A stretch of 64,000 nucleotides of DNA. Origin: Pithys albifrons albifrons. Taxonomy: Eukaryota > Chordata > Aves > Passeriformes > Thamnophilidae. The notes beneath the pieces were generated by a model. It did no database searches, was not told the DNA's origin, and saw only the letters and a list, made by a program, of their open reading frames with translations. The translations under genes and the position numbers were made by a program. Below are positions 34,761-47,555 of this stretch, one piece after another. Position 1 is the first letter of the stretch. The number at the start of each line of letters is the position of its first letter. The stretch spans positions 96,230,431-96,294,430 of the forward strand of contig NC_092461.1 in NCBI RefSeq assembly GCF_047495875.1. The letters are read 5' to 3'.

Positions 34761-35340
34761 TGTCATGGTTTAGCCACAGTCATCAACTAAACCCTACCCA
34801 CTCTCTCACTTACTAACCAAGTGTGATGGGAAAGAGAATCAGAAGTGCAAAAGTGAGAAAACTTATAGTTTGTGATAAAGACAGTAGGGAAAAGAAAAGC
34901 CACTCAGGCAAGTAAGTCAAAATTCATTTGCCACTTCCCATGGGCAGGCTCGTGTTCAGCCATCTCCAGGAAAGCAGGGCTCCATCATTTGTAACATGCA
35001 CTTGGGAAGACAAGTGCCATCACTTCAAACGTCCACCCTTCCTTCTTGTTGCCCCAGATTTGTATGCTGATCAAGATGCCATATGGTCTTCATTATCCCT
35101 TTGGTCAGTTGGTGTCAGTTGTCCCAGCTATGTCCCCTTCCAGCTTCTTGTGAGCCCCCAGTTGTCACACTGCTGGGGCAGTGTGAGGGGCAGAAAGGAC
35201 CTTGATGCTGTGTAAGCCCTGCTCAGTGATGATGGCACCATCTCAATATTAACAACATTGTTTTCAGCACAAATTCAAAATACATCCCCATACCAGGTAC
35301 TGTAAAGAAAATTAATTCCCCCTCAGCCAAAATGCAGACA
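34761..35340 (-). mobile_element. Solo LTR, common avian ERVL type, minus strand
   Basis: The plus strand starts TGTCATGGTTTAGCC and follows the reverse complement of the common avian ERVL LTR: CCATATGGTCTTCATTATCC, CCCTTTGGTCAGTTGG, CCCCTTCCAGCTTCTTGTG. It ends ...AAAATGCAGACA. I could not find a clean TSD (TATAG versus TAAAT), which fits an older copy. No internal genes. Confidence 0.8.
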
Positions 35341-38300
35341 TAAATGTAGGTATAGACATAACCCCTAACAGTTGTGGGAGAAAGTATGGTCTTAGTCATT
35401 CTGTTTGTGAATTTTACTAACAATACTAAAGACAAGAGTTTCATTATTTTATTGAAAAGATGCAAAGATATATTAATGATTACAGTAAAGAGGTCTCTTA
35501 CTATTTCTTAACACCTGCTATGATTCAAAAGACTGAATCAATTCAGAAATATTGGCTATGCTTTGCACAGGTTTTGTTTTACTACACTGACCAATCTCCC
35601 TAAGTAGCATTTTTAAATTCATGTGTCAAAATGCAACCTAAAATTTGTACCTTAAGACAAAACTCACTGCCCAAATCAGTGCAATTTATGCCCCAAAAAA
35701 CTCGCTGCCCAAATTAGCGCATAAATCATGAAAAAGTTGCTCACTCTTACTCCCCCTAATCCAGTTAGAATGCTGTCTGACACTTCACCATATACATCTA
35801 CTCTCTTGCAGTGGTTTGGGGGTTTTTTGTTTGGTTTTTTTTTTAAGAGGGAAAGATCAAGGGATAGTCTTGCTGCAGCCTGGTAACATAAAGGTCTCTA
35901 TAATTAGGACCTTCAGAAAGAAGAAGTTGCCAAACAACCCTTTGCTTTTGATGGTCTCTTAGGGCTGTCTGCAGAAAATGGAAATAGCTGCAACATTTGG
36001 GGCACAGTACAGCAGCAGAATTGAAGGTCTTAAAATAGCTTATAAAGCCCTCTTTATGCCTGCTCCTTGTCTGCCTTGCTTGCTTCCCTTTAACTGTACA
36101 AAGCATTTATCAGTGAAAGAAGGCAGTCAATAAGTGCAGACATAAAGACTCAAAGGCAGTAGAAGTGTTCCATTTACTGGCAGAGACTGGGATGGATTTA
36201 CTTACCCTTGAATGGTGCTTCACATCAGGGAAGATGTGAAGAGAGAATCTAAAGATAGTTTCATTCCAGACTGATATATTCTATATGGTCATTATATTGT
36301 TAAGCAAAACTGTAAGAAAACCCTATTTACTGTCACTTATAGCATAGTAGATACTCAGTTTCTGTTGTTGCCCAAAGTGGGACAGGATACTGGCCACTGG
36401 GCCAAGAAATGTCTTGCAGCAACACTATGCTCCTGCAGGTTCAATGAAAGAAGATACATTGCCTGGTTCTGCAGTATATATTCACATTCCTTTCTTAAAT
36501 AGCCTTCTCCAACCCTTAATCTTACCTGAATCACATAAAATATGTATTTCTGTAGCTGTTGTGCTTGGGAAGTCCAATTATTTTGTAATGAGTATTTGTA
36601 GGTATACAACTGCATACATGCACACACACATATTTGTACTTACATGTGTGCTAATGTTTTTAAAACCTTTTCCTACACATGCACTTTTTGTAATTTTGAC
36701 TTGAATATTAATTCATAAATATGATTCATTTAATCTTATCTACTACCAAAATAATGCAAAGAGCATTCCCACCTGCAATTAATTCCAAGGAGTTCACAGC
36801 AGTTCACAGCAGTTGCAGAATAAAACAGATCATGATGCTTATGCCTGAAGGCATATTTTCAGAAAGGTAAGAGTGTTCTCTACTTCTTGCATCTACTTGA
36901 TAACATTTTTATCTTCATATAATCAATACAGTTTTCTTTTACAAGAGTCACTGTTTCTAATATTCTACTGAAGAAAAAGTTATAAAATGCAAATATTTAT
37001 GAGTAATATTGTTCTGCAGAAATCTTCAATAAAATTAATGAACATATTTATAAACTAGAGAGAAAAGTCAGAACTATACTGACACTGAGACAGGATAGCT
37101 AAAGGTGTATTCTAAATGTAAGCTTTATTAATTCTTTTTGTTTCTTTCATAATTACAAAATTAATGTTTTATCTGATTTAAATGTTTTGAAGACATTTTC
37201 TCAATGAAAAAGCTTCTTTCTATCTTGCACTCTTATTAAAATAATTTCAAGAGAATTTTCTTAACTACATACATTTCTGTGAATAGGAAATAAAAATAAC
37301 CTCTTGCAAACCAAAATTTTCATTAAATATAAGAAAATGGAATACTGATAGCTTTTAAAGAGCTGAAGATCAGCAAAAGTCAAGACTCATTACTGACCAG
37401 TTATGGGAAATACACTTTGTTACACCAGGTTTCACCTTCCTTTGGAAGTGTTAGGAAGCACAAGTAAGAAAGAGTTTTTTATTTAAAAAAGATAAGAGAA
37501 ATTAAAAGGAAAACATCAAAGTGTGGCATACAGTAATTCGAGGTATCAGTTGTATAAAAAGCCTTTAACAATATGCATTTATTCAAATGCCAGTTAAAAG
37601 AATTACTGCTGTAATAAAGCAAAATGTTCAAATAATTCCCCATTTGAAAGAAAATGCCTGTACCTTTCTATTCTAAGACAAAATATAAAACTCAAGCCCC
37701 AAATCTCTATGTAATATTTGCTTTCTTTGTGAAATGCATATTGCTTTTCTCTCACTTTTGTTTGTCTTTGTGTTTTGCAATTGCATCTTGGATTTCTACT
37801 TATTATTATGGGGAGAAATGAATCACACAGTTATGGTCCTATTGTTTACAGCAGCAACTGATCATTCTTTTCTAGAAAATAGCACTACTAAGGTTCCTGG
37901 CTGTGCAATTTGCATTCAGTTTCTGGCTAGCAGATTTATATGTTTCTTTATGACAAAGAAACTACACGTCCCATAAGGCAGTGGAAAATAAAACAGAAAA
38001 CAGAGTCTCATAATTTGATTAAATTATAGAAAAACAAAAGTCTTGGTTCCATTCAAAGACAGTTTGGACTGATGTACTACAATATAATTATTTTTTTCAT
38101 CATACTCAAAAATCCCTGAATTGTTTGTTTGTTTGTTTATTTGTTTGTTTAAACCAGAGAATATAAAAATCAAATCAGTTCTGCTCAGATAAGTGTTTTT
38201 TGGCATATAAATTTTGGACTACAGTGGGGTTTGAAATATGCTTAAGAAAGAATTTAGAATTTACAGCATCTGATCAGGCCATATTTGAGGCATAACAAGA

Positions 38301-39116
38301 ATCCCTTAACCCTAGTAACCTTAAAGAGTAAATTAAGAATGAAAGTAATAACAGTACCAACCCAATGTTTTTTATCCATCATCACTGAAAAGAGCAACAA
38401 AATAGCATTTTGTGACTGGCAGATGCAATAGATGCCACAGATCATAGAGATGACTTTATAAACATCAAGAAAGTCAGAGGATATTAGATTATCCATTGTC
38501 ATATAAACACAAAATCATTTATTTTTGATGAATTGCCTAGCCCTTTTGCAAAGAATTTGTGGCCACAAACTCATAGAAACATACTTAGGGGTTACTGTTT
38601 CTTTTGAAATGAAGATTGACCACAACAATAGTGTGATCCCTTCTGATGTTGATGTATTTTCTACAATGACTGCTTCTTACTTATTTCCACAGTTCCACAA
38701 GCTCTACATGGGTAAAGATGGTGGGAGCAGTGGTTTTCTTCAGGAATGCAGTAGTTAGTGTCATGATCTGATGGCACAATACCTACCTAATGTAAGCAAG
38801 CTGTCTTTTCTTTTGATCCCAAGTTTGTCTTACTAACTTCAAACACCTTCTTTTGAAATTACTTCTGAGAAATGCAAGAGAATTTTGGTAGCCAGCATCA
38901 CTTTAAATTCATCACATTTTTCATGTCTTCTAGTCAAAGGCAGAGAGAACCTAGTTTAGATACACACTTGAGAACTTCATTGACATTCAGCTAATAAGTA
39001 AGTTGATGGCTTTAATTCAGGCTTTAAAGGAAAATCAGTTTTCCACTGACACAGAACACTGTCTGAGTATATATTTGGCTGATCTGATCACAGAATTGAC
39101 CCAAAGCCTTGGTATA
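35341..39116. other. AT-rich single-copy sequence, minor tandem duplications
   Basis: No gene recognised in 3.8 kb. Small structures: a diverged ~38-bp duplication at 35660-35730 (CTCACTGCCCAAATCAGTGC and CTCGCTGCCCAAATTAGCGC), a short GTTCACAGCA duplication at 36791-36812, and a (GTTT)n run at 38121-38150. Confidence 0.55.
38121..38150. repeat. (GTTT)n microsatellite
   Basis: Seven GTTT-type units with one TTTA variant. Confidence 0.85.
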
Positions 39117-39534
39117 TGTACTTGGTCTTGCTACAATAAATTTCTTCACAGTAGATAGTATGGGGTTATGCTTTGGATATGAATTGAAAACAGTGTTGAT
39201 AACACAGGAATGCATTCTTTACTGTTGATCAGTGCTTATACAGAGTCAAGGCCCTTTCTGTCCCTCATAGTTCCCCTCCAGTGAGGAACCTTGGAGTATA
39301 CAAGGATTTGTGAGGGAACACAGCCATGATAGCTTATACCAGCTAACCAAAGGGATATTCCAGAGCTTATGATGTCATGCTCAGCATATAAAATTGAGGT
39401 TTATTTATTTAAAACCACAAAGATTTTTTTCTCCCATTTGCCTTTCCAGTTCTCAACTCAATCCCATAATCCCAAGGAGTGATGAATGAGTGGCTCCATG
39501 ATGCTTATTTGCTGGTCTGGGTTAAAGCACAACA
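39117..39534 (+). mobile_element. Avian ERVL-type LTR, first of a tandem pair
   Basis: Plus-sense blocks in order: TTTCTTCACAGTAGATAG, AACAGTGTTGATAACAC, CCAAAGGGATATTCCAGAGC, a CRE-like TGATGTCA (39370-39377), TATAAAA (39387-39393), and the 3' end CTGGGTTAAAGCACAACA. About 100 bp of the canonical R/U5 region is missing after the TATA box. The TSD is not clear. Confidence 0.75.
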
Positions 39535-39546
39535 GAATGAAGTACT

Positions 39547-40076
39547 GTGTTGAATCTGACCAGGATGAAGCTAACTTTCTTCACAGCAGTCTGTATTGCA
39601 CTATGTTTTGAGTTTAATTAAACCAGTGTTGACAGCACACTAGTGTTTCACTGCTGAACAGAACTTGCACAGAGTCCAGGCTTTCTCTGTTTCCCACTCT
39701 TGTCTCATAGTGAGTAGGCCACAGATCAAGACAGAGCTGAGAAAGCTGACCTGAATTTAACAGAAGAATATTTCATGGCATATATCACCATGCCCAGCAA
39801 TAAAGGCTGGGGGGTATTCTTTCCAAAACAACTTGCTTTCTGGGTGGCTGGGCACCAGTCTGCTTTTCGGACAGGGTGAATGACTGCCTTTGCAACACTT
39901 GTCATTCAGAAATTTCCCCTTCCCTCACCCACCTCTCCCCATCTTTCCTTACTTATTAAACTGTTTTTGTCTTGGCCCACACATTTTTCTGACTTTTTCA
40001 CTTCTGATTCCTCTCAGGGTGATGGGGAATAAGAAGCTGAGTGGGTGCTTAATTATTGGCTGGGGTCAACCTACCA
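39547..40076 (+). mobile_element. Avian ERVL-type LTR, second of a tandem pair
   Basis: Same orientation as the LTR that ends 12 bp to the left. Plus-sense blocks: AAGCTAACTTTCTTCACAGC, GCACTATGTTTTGAG, ACTTATTAAACTGTTTTTGT (poly(A)-signal region), and the end GGCTGGGGTCAACCTACCA. The TATA region (AGCAATAAAGG near 39795) has decayed. There is no internal region between the two LTRs. Confidence 0.78.
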
Positions 40077-42564
40077 TAGGAACATAACCTTTCTAGCCAC
40101 TTCTCATTTTGCATAAATTTCCAGTAAAGTAAATTCTATTTCGCAATAGAATTGTGAAATTACATGTTAACATTATCACATTCCAGACAGTAATTAAAGC
40201 TTCAAATGGAGAATATCTTACACTGAAATTCTGGTCTAAGATATAAGTAAGAGTTGTGATAGAATACTATAGGGACAAGAAAGAACTGTATCACAGTTTG
40301 AAATACAGTAGGCCTACAATTATCCATTCCTTCCTTGTTGCTTTCAAAATTGGTTTTTGTCCTGCTTTTTAAAATTATATTTCCTTCATTTTCCCCATCC
40401 CCTCTGACTTAATACTACTTTCAGTGTTGTATACACAAACAGGGAAATTGCATCGCTGAAATAGAAGGCAAGAATGAAATGTCAATATTCTCTTTGTAAC
40501 TGGTGTTTTATTCCTACCATGTGTTTCAGTGGGAAGATAAAATGTCAAATATTGGCAATTACACAATGAGTACATGACATTTTATATATTTGATGACTAA
40601 AGAAGAAAAAAGTCACTGAAGTTGTATTTTCATCTAAATTCATGTACAAGTAAGAACATAATTAGTCTCAGTTCAAGTAAAATTTCACATACACAATACT
40701 TCGAGTATCCCTAGTACAGACTTAAATACATTGTGTGACATTTAGGAAAGCATGAGTACTATGACTGAAAGGCAAGAAAATGGGGCAGGAATTTTAATTT
40801 TTCTCATGGATTTTTAGTGTTGAAGGAGCTTGATTGACAACATTGGCAGATAAAATCTTTAGTATTATCTAAGGACTTGAAGTAGATTGTTAATTCAGCC
40901 AACCTATATAATCTACAGCTATGGACCTCACATTAATATTCAAGTCAGATAATTATGTCTACATTCATATACTTAGTACCAGAAATTCTCTATCTAATTT
41001 TCTTGTTCAGGTAACCAAATTATTTTCATTTTGAGATAAGCATATTGCTTGTAAACCACAAATGATCATCTTTGACTCTTATTCATCAAGTATACTGCCA
41101 TATCTCAGAAACATTAAGCAGCTGCTTCAGTTAATAATCTTGAAAAAAAAAAACAAAACCAAAACAAAAACCCCCCAGATTAAATAGATGTGCTTTTTTC
41201 CACTTTTCCAAACCTGCCATAATCTTCTTCCTATTTGCAATTTAAATAGTTCCATGACTGTAGTAAGCAGTGTTCACACTTGTAGCAACAGCAGGTTTGT
41301 TGCAGTATTTTCCTGAATGAAGCTGTAAACAAGTGTTTGCACATTAGATAAGGGTGCATTCCATCTACCCAGCACAATGCACACAACATTGTTATAATGC
41401 CCTGCAGACCCTGTAGTTATCGTGTTTCAAATACATTATGTTTGTTATGTAAGACCATATCTTGTTTTTTCTTGTCATCACTTTGTTGATAACAAAGGTT
41501 GAATTAATGGTACTAATAGCTTGGGGTTTGTTTGTTTGTTTTTTAAAGCCAATAAAACCTCTTTAGTGTAATCCAGTTTCAGGGATTATGTCTTTATAGG
41601 TGGAAAGTCAAAGAATTTTTTATCAATATTGTCCTTTATAAAGATTTTCTTAAATTTAGGTAAAAATTTCTCATATTAAAACATATGATGTTTTATGGCT
41701 CCATATGAGTCATACTGGCTGTCTTGGTAAGAGTTGCATAATTTACATGAGATTACTATCTTTCAAAAGGAAAATCAAGCTTAACTCATGGCAGGAAATT
41801 TTCATTATACATATGCCACTGTAATGTATTTTCCATCTATTCAGCAGAAAAGCCATATTCAACTTCACCTTTCCACACATCTACAACTTTGGAACTTGGA
41901 ATCTGATGCTTCATACCCTCCATATTATAAAAATAAGTATCCTTTTCACAATAAAGTAAGTATCTCTGCATGACGAGTGAAAAGTGGTCTAAGATTCCTT
42001 TAAATATGTTGCTGGATTTAATTTTGTTTCTTTAGTCATATTCTTTGATGGCAGCATTTTGACCATTTCATTTAAATTTTATTTCTTGATGAATTAAGAC
42101 ATCATGCAGACTTTAATCTTTAAAACACATTTGATATATTTTATTTATAGAAGATACGTGAAATAAATACTTGAAATATTATCAAAGATGTAATTCCACA
42201 TTGTAATTTTCATCTGCTCTAAAAAAAAATAGTATTTACTACCAAGCAATTGGATAACTGGAATAAAAAGATGATTTCATATGTCTTTCATTCCATCCTA
42301 AAAATACTTGTACAACATACACAAAATTTTAGACAGGATATGATCTGGACCAGCATTCCACAATTTAACTTCATAACTCAACAATGTGCTCATGAAAACC
42401 TGTTATAGCATTCTAATTATGGTTTTGTAAAAGTGATGAAGACAAATGGAACTGTCAGGTCATGCTAAGCACTGAGGTTTCATCAGAGATATTATAAAGA
42501 TGAATGGTACTGTTATTTAAGTGGAAAGATTTTATTTAAGTGGAAAAATTTGATTTGTGTGTTG
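40077..42564. other. AT-rich single-copy sequence, no gene seen
   Basis: An A-rich tract with C runs lies at 41142-41177. A 20-bp tandem duplication (TTATTTAAGTGGAAA twice) lies at 42512-42546. No open frame of interest. Confidence 0.55.
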
Positions 42565-43236
42565 AACCACAGAATGGTTTGGAAGTCCCAAACCCCCTGC
42601 TGTGGGCAGCAATACCTTCCACATGACCAGGTTGCACTAAGCCTCATCCAACCTGGCCATTAACACTTACAGGGCTGGGGAATCCACAACTTTTCTGGGC
42701 AACCTGTATCTGTGCCTCACCACCCTCACAGTAAAAAATTTCTTCCTAACGTCTCACCTAAGCCTCTTGTCTTTTGGTTTGATGCCACTCCCCTTGTTAC
42801 TACTACATTCTTTCTCTCCATCTGTCTTATAGTCTGCCTTCAGGTACTGAAAGGCATAATAAGGTCACCCCAAAGCCTTCTCTTTTCCAGACTGAACAGT
42901 CTTAATTCTCTCAGCCTTTCCTCACAGGGGAGGTACTTCATCCCTCTGTTTGACCTGACAGCTTTCCTCTGGACTCACTCTAACAGGTCCATGTCCTTCC
43001 TTTACTGAGGGCCCAGGAGCTGGATGCAGTACTCCAGGTGGATTGTGAGAAGAGCAGAGTAGAGGGGTGGAATCACCTCCCTCCACTTACTGGTCATGCT
43101 GGTTTTGATACAGTTCAGGTTAGGGTTGGCTTTCTGGGCTTCGAGTGTGCACTGTCAGCCCATGTCCAGTCTCTTACCTAAAGCACCCCCAAAGTCCTTC
43201 TTGACAGGGCTGCTTTCCATATCACTGACATATATA
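42565..43236 (-). mobile_element. CR1 LINE, 3' part, minus strand
   Basis: Reverse complement of CR1: the 3' end (CCACAGAATGGTTTGGAAG) at left, then TCTGGGCAACCTGTATCTGT, CCTCACCACCCTCACAGTAA, CTCAGCCTTTCCTCACAGG, TCCATGTCCTTCC and GTACTCCAGGTGG, up to the ORF2 region at GGCTTTCTGGGCTTC. It is 5'-truncated at about 43236, the usual CR1 form. Confidence 0.88.
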
Positions 43237-43397
43237 CGTGCACCATTGACACAAGACGGACTGGTTAGTGTCATAGCTGTAAGGAATTTCAGAATAAGAG
43301 TACCCAATATAAGGCATTTGCATAAAAGCGTCAAACTACATATTTGATGGGCCTTAAACTTCTGTTATAAAGTAGTTGTGATCTACACCTATTCCTT

Positions 43398-43999
43398 TGT
43401 CTTGGTTTGAGCCAGCAAACTGCTAACTCTCCCAAGTACAGAAAGAAAAGTTTTTTGCCGCCCACCGAAGGAAAGAAGGAGGGGGAAAAAAACTTCGAAC
43501 TATGTTTAGGTTAAATTACATGTATTTTTACAGAAGAAGAAAAGAATTAGAAGAAACTACACACACAAGCTAGAATACAGCAAGACACAATTCCCCACCC
43601 CTCAGCGAACACACAAATTTCACTATTTTAACCGCAAATCACTTTAGAAGATTCAGTCCCCAGAGAGACAAACACGAGCAGAAAGGAGAGAACCAGAGCA
43701 ACACATTTTACTTTCCTGTGATAAGTGGCGAACCAGTGGTGGGCCTGGTCCTCCCCATCCCTGCCTGGGACAGCATCGTGCGTCCTCCCAAGAGGAAGGC
43801 TAAGGAGCGACTGTCCAAGCCACTCCCACACTGGTTCCTACTTCCCTGGAGATGATGTCATAATATGGTATGGAATACAAAATTACTGGCTAGAAGATGT
43901 CAGCTGTTAGCTCAGCCCAGCTCAAGTCAACTGACAGCTTCAGGCCTAGTCTGAACTTTAAAACCTAAATTTAGGCCCACCTAGGGTGAACCCATAACG
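43398..43999 (-). mobile_element. Solo LTR, ERVL-type, copy 1 of a local pair
   Basis: Runs from TGTCTTGGTTTGAGCC to CCCATAACG (expected CA). The flanks TCCTT (43393-43397) and TCCCT (44000-44004) form a 5-bp TSD with one change. It is homologous to 44531-45157 throughout. The TGATGTCA motif lies at 43853-43860 beside a TATGGTATGGAATA block, which in related LTRs is antisense, so the sense strand is probably minus. Confidence 0.82.
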
Positions 44000-44004
44000 T
44001 CCCT

Positions 44005-44525
44005 CAATTCTATTTCAGTGTGAACTCAGTCTTCCCATTGAAAGTTGACATCAGTAAAAAATAACAAATTCTCTTTGGTCCAATCTATTCAATTCCAGTA
44101 GACTTCTGACTGTTACAGTCACAATACAGATGAAAACACAATTCACTTCACTGGGTCTGGCTCCTGACTTTTGTTCTGAATCTTTCTCATATCCCAGTTG
44201 TTTTCCTACTTATACATGCATAATTTTATTTAATATAGTAAGTCCTGCTTCTCAAATTATTGAAAACCATGTTTTACAAAACATTTAAATCTCTTCTATG
44301 CTGCAGGACTGTAAACTACAAATTTCATGGGACGAACAAATTATTTATGGAACATTAGATGCACATCTTCAACTTAAACCAGCAAGATTCTCTATTGTAT
44401 TGTATACTTGGGAAGAGAAGGAAGAGGCTGTATACAATAAATGGGTAGTCAGGAAGAGCAGAGACTGGGATAGTGGGGAAATGGGATCTGATACAAATAA
44501 TATTATTCTACAAATTTTGAGAAGA
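44005..44525. other. Single-copy spacer between two related LTRs
   Basis: About 520 bp with no similarity to retroviral internal sequence that I can see. The two LTRs have different TSDs, so this is host DNA and not a provirus interior. Confidence 0.65.
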
Positions 44526-44530
44526 CAGGT

Positions 44531-45157
44531 TGTCTTGGTTTGAGATAAGCAACTACCAACCCCCCCAAGCACAGAGAGAAAAGCCTCCCTCCTAACACCA
44601 GGGAAAGGGAGGAAAAGAGAGGGGAAAGAAAAAAAAACCACTTCAGACCGCATTTATACGAAAACTACATATATTTTCACAGAAAGAAAGAGTCAATTAG
44701 AAGAGAATACAAATATACACTCACACAAGTCTGGAACAACAAGTTCCCCACCTCAACTTCTTAACGAACACACAAATTCTACTGTCCTAACTACACATTA
44801 CTTAAGAAAAACCTTATTCCCCAGGGAAACAAATTCAAGCAGAAAGGAGAGACCCAGAAGAACACATTTTACTTTCCTGAGATATCCAGTGAGCCAGTGG
44901 TGGGTCTGGTCCTCTCCATCCCCCCTGGGACAGCATCGTGCGTCCTCCCAAGAGGAGGGCTGAGAAGCGACTGCCTTAACCACTCCCACACTGGTTCCTA
45001 CTTCCCTGGAGATGATGTCATAATGTGGTATGGAATACAAACTTACTGGCTAGAAGAGGTCAGCTGTTGGCTCAGCCCAGCTCAAGTCAGCTGACAGCTT
45101 CAGCCTAGTCCAGACTTCAGAGCCCAAATTTAGGCCCACCTAGGGGAACCCATAACA
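44531..45157 (-). mobile_element. Solo LTR, ERVL-type, copy 2 of a local pair
   Basis: Runs from TGTCTTGGTTTGAG to CCCATAACA with a perfect 5-bp TSD CAGGT (44526-44530 and 45158-45162). Shares long blocks with the copy at 43398, for example ACACATTTTACTTTCCTG, CTGGGACAGCATCGTGCGTC and CCTGGAGATGATGTCATAAT. No internal genes. Confidence 0.9.
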
Positions 45158-45162
45158 CAGGT

Positions 45163-47555
45163 CTATTAAAGTGTTGTTGAATTTCTTTCCAACTTTGTGA
45201 ACAGTTGAATGTAGAGCTTTCTAAAAGAAAATATCATTTATAGTGCTCTTTAGAAGACAAATTTTTCAAGGTAAATGATTAAAAGGTGGAGTTTTTTCTA
45301 GAAAAACTGTACACATTCTAGCATGTTAAATTATTATCATGTTTTACTTATGTCAAAAATATTTTCTTGTATAAAGAAAAGTTTGCTTAGTGGACTCCTA
45401 ATCTATTTGCACTAGTTGTGGGATATTTTCTGAAAGCACTGCCAATCAGCAAATTTGGGACTATTAGCTATATAGGCTGTTGGTTGGGGGTTTTTTGTTT
45501 GGTTGGTTTTGGTTTTGTTTTTGTCATAGATATGGACACATCTTTTTTTCACTAATTAATATTTTAACAGATCATATAAGTGAGATCATACATTATACTG
45601 GCTAGAATTGCATGGTCTGTTCATGCCAGAAAAAAACATAAATACAATTAAAAAAAAATCTATGTGAAAATAACTAAAGTTATTGATGAATACATAGGTA
45701 TTTATAAATATTGTGTAAAGAAAGTAACCTGCTTGTATATCCTGACAGCCCTTTGTTCATCACTGAAACAAAATGGCCCTTCTTTTATTTTTATTTATAT
45801 TTGATCCAGATTACTTCTTAAATTTATCTCATCACCCCACAGCTGTTTCCTACACTCAGCACTCAGTTCTGTTCTGTTCAAAAGACTGACAATAATCAGT
45901 TATGTAAACCAAGATTTTGTTTATTGCTATCTAGAAAATTTTATGACATGTTCCTACTGCAGATGAATTCCTAACTGTTTTCTACTTGTGGTAAAGATGA
46001 CATGTATACCACTCAGTTACTTGTTGGTTTACTTAGTTTTCTCTCCCTTCCAACATGCTTCATTAATATTTGTTGCTCACTGTTAAAAACCTCATGTAAT
46101 CATGAAAATATGTTTGACATAGTAGCCAAATTTTATGCATTTTTTGCTAGACTGTAATGGAGATTTCTGTGTTCCCATTCCTACTCAATTAAAAAAAAAA
46201 TTAAAAAACCCACCAAAACTTATATATTATCGAGTGAAACAAAATGAAGTAATAGAATTTCTGTTACTTTCATTCTTTCTTACCACATCCTTCAGCCTCC
46301 AAAACCTCCCCTTGAGTAAGCTTCATGCTCCTTCAGAGTAAAACCAAGCTTTTCCACTCTCCAGAGAGATAACCATAGAAAAAGATGACAAAATTAAATA
46401 ATGTAAATAAATGCAACAGATGTCTATTGCAAGTGTTCTTTTTATTTCAAAAATTCAACTGCTTTCACATACACTTTTTTCCTGTATGTTTAGATTGTTT
46501 GCTCTGAGCATTCATCCTACATCTCCTATCCTCTAAAAATATATATCACAGTTTCCAGGAGCTGAACGACTTGGAGCTTTTATTTGTCATTTGCTGAACA
46601 GTATCTTCACACAGTTTATTAGCTCGTGGGTTTTTCTGAGCCTTATAGTATGTTCTGAGCTCAAGATTACTTCCACTAGAAGACTATCCCTTTCATTCAT
46701 GACAGTATCAGCCTGTTAGCAATACATACAGTAGTAAAAAATACCCTAGGATGCCTATTAGCCCTCAGACCGAAGACATAAAGTTGACATGTGTTAATTT
46801 TGCCTGCCAGCTTGCATCAGTTTATAGTGAATGGATGTGATACATTGCAGTGACATGAAGACAAGTCTTGGAGTTTTCTATCAATAGACACTTAATCCAC
46901 TTTCTTCACAGTTTAACTGAACAGATTTGACTTCCCTTTCCCCATCTAGAACATGGTAACAAGTGTTAACATCACTTACTAAAGAAAGTGCCATCAAAGC
47001 ACAGGCAGTATGGGATACAGGAGAACATTTATTTTTTTCTATTAGCAGGGGCTATTCTATCTGGGTGCTTACTAGAAAACACAACAGTACAAAACAGTAC
47101 TCCTTTATCATCTCTTCCATATTTTGGATCATGGTTGAGCTGTATAAATGTGTCCTTGCTTCTAAAGATATACACTATCTTGAAATGTACTTTTTAAAAT
47201 GCAGCCCCAGCAAGTTACAAGTACAGATCCTGGCATCTATTTTATTTGATACCTTTGCAACATTAATAGATGTATATAAATATCATTAAATTTATAAGGC
47301 CTTTTTTAGATTTTCCTTACTGCAATATTTTGACAAAGAATAGAATGAGCATCTGAGATCTATTTCTTTGTTTTCCACTGAATGATTTTTCTAGCCCAAA
47401 ATCCACTAAAACCTAGCATCGTTTTGCCTTGAGCACAAAACTTGATGAACTCCAGACAAACCCACTATGTCATTGTCTTAGGCCTCTACCAGTTTAGGAT
47501 GTTGTCTTTAGCCTTTTATTCTCCTTGATGCAGTTGTAAGAACTCATTATATTAC
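45163..47555. other. AT-rich single-copy sequence, no gene seen
   Basis: A G/T-rich low-complexity run lies at 45479-45525. The longest frame (46963-47289, 108 codons) shows no domain. Confidence 0.6.

Noticed and set aside
43398..45157. A single shortened provirus with two LTRs
   Set aside because: The two LTRs have different target-site duplications and the sequence between them shows no retroviral similarity.
46963..47289. 108-codon plus frame
   Set aside because: No domain or codon pattern supports coding. Frames of this length are expected by chance in 64 kb.
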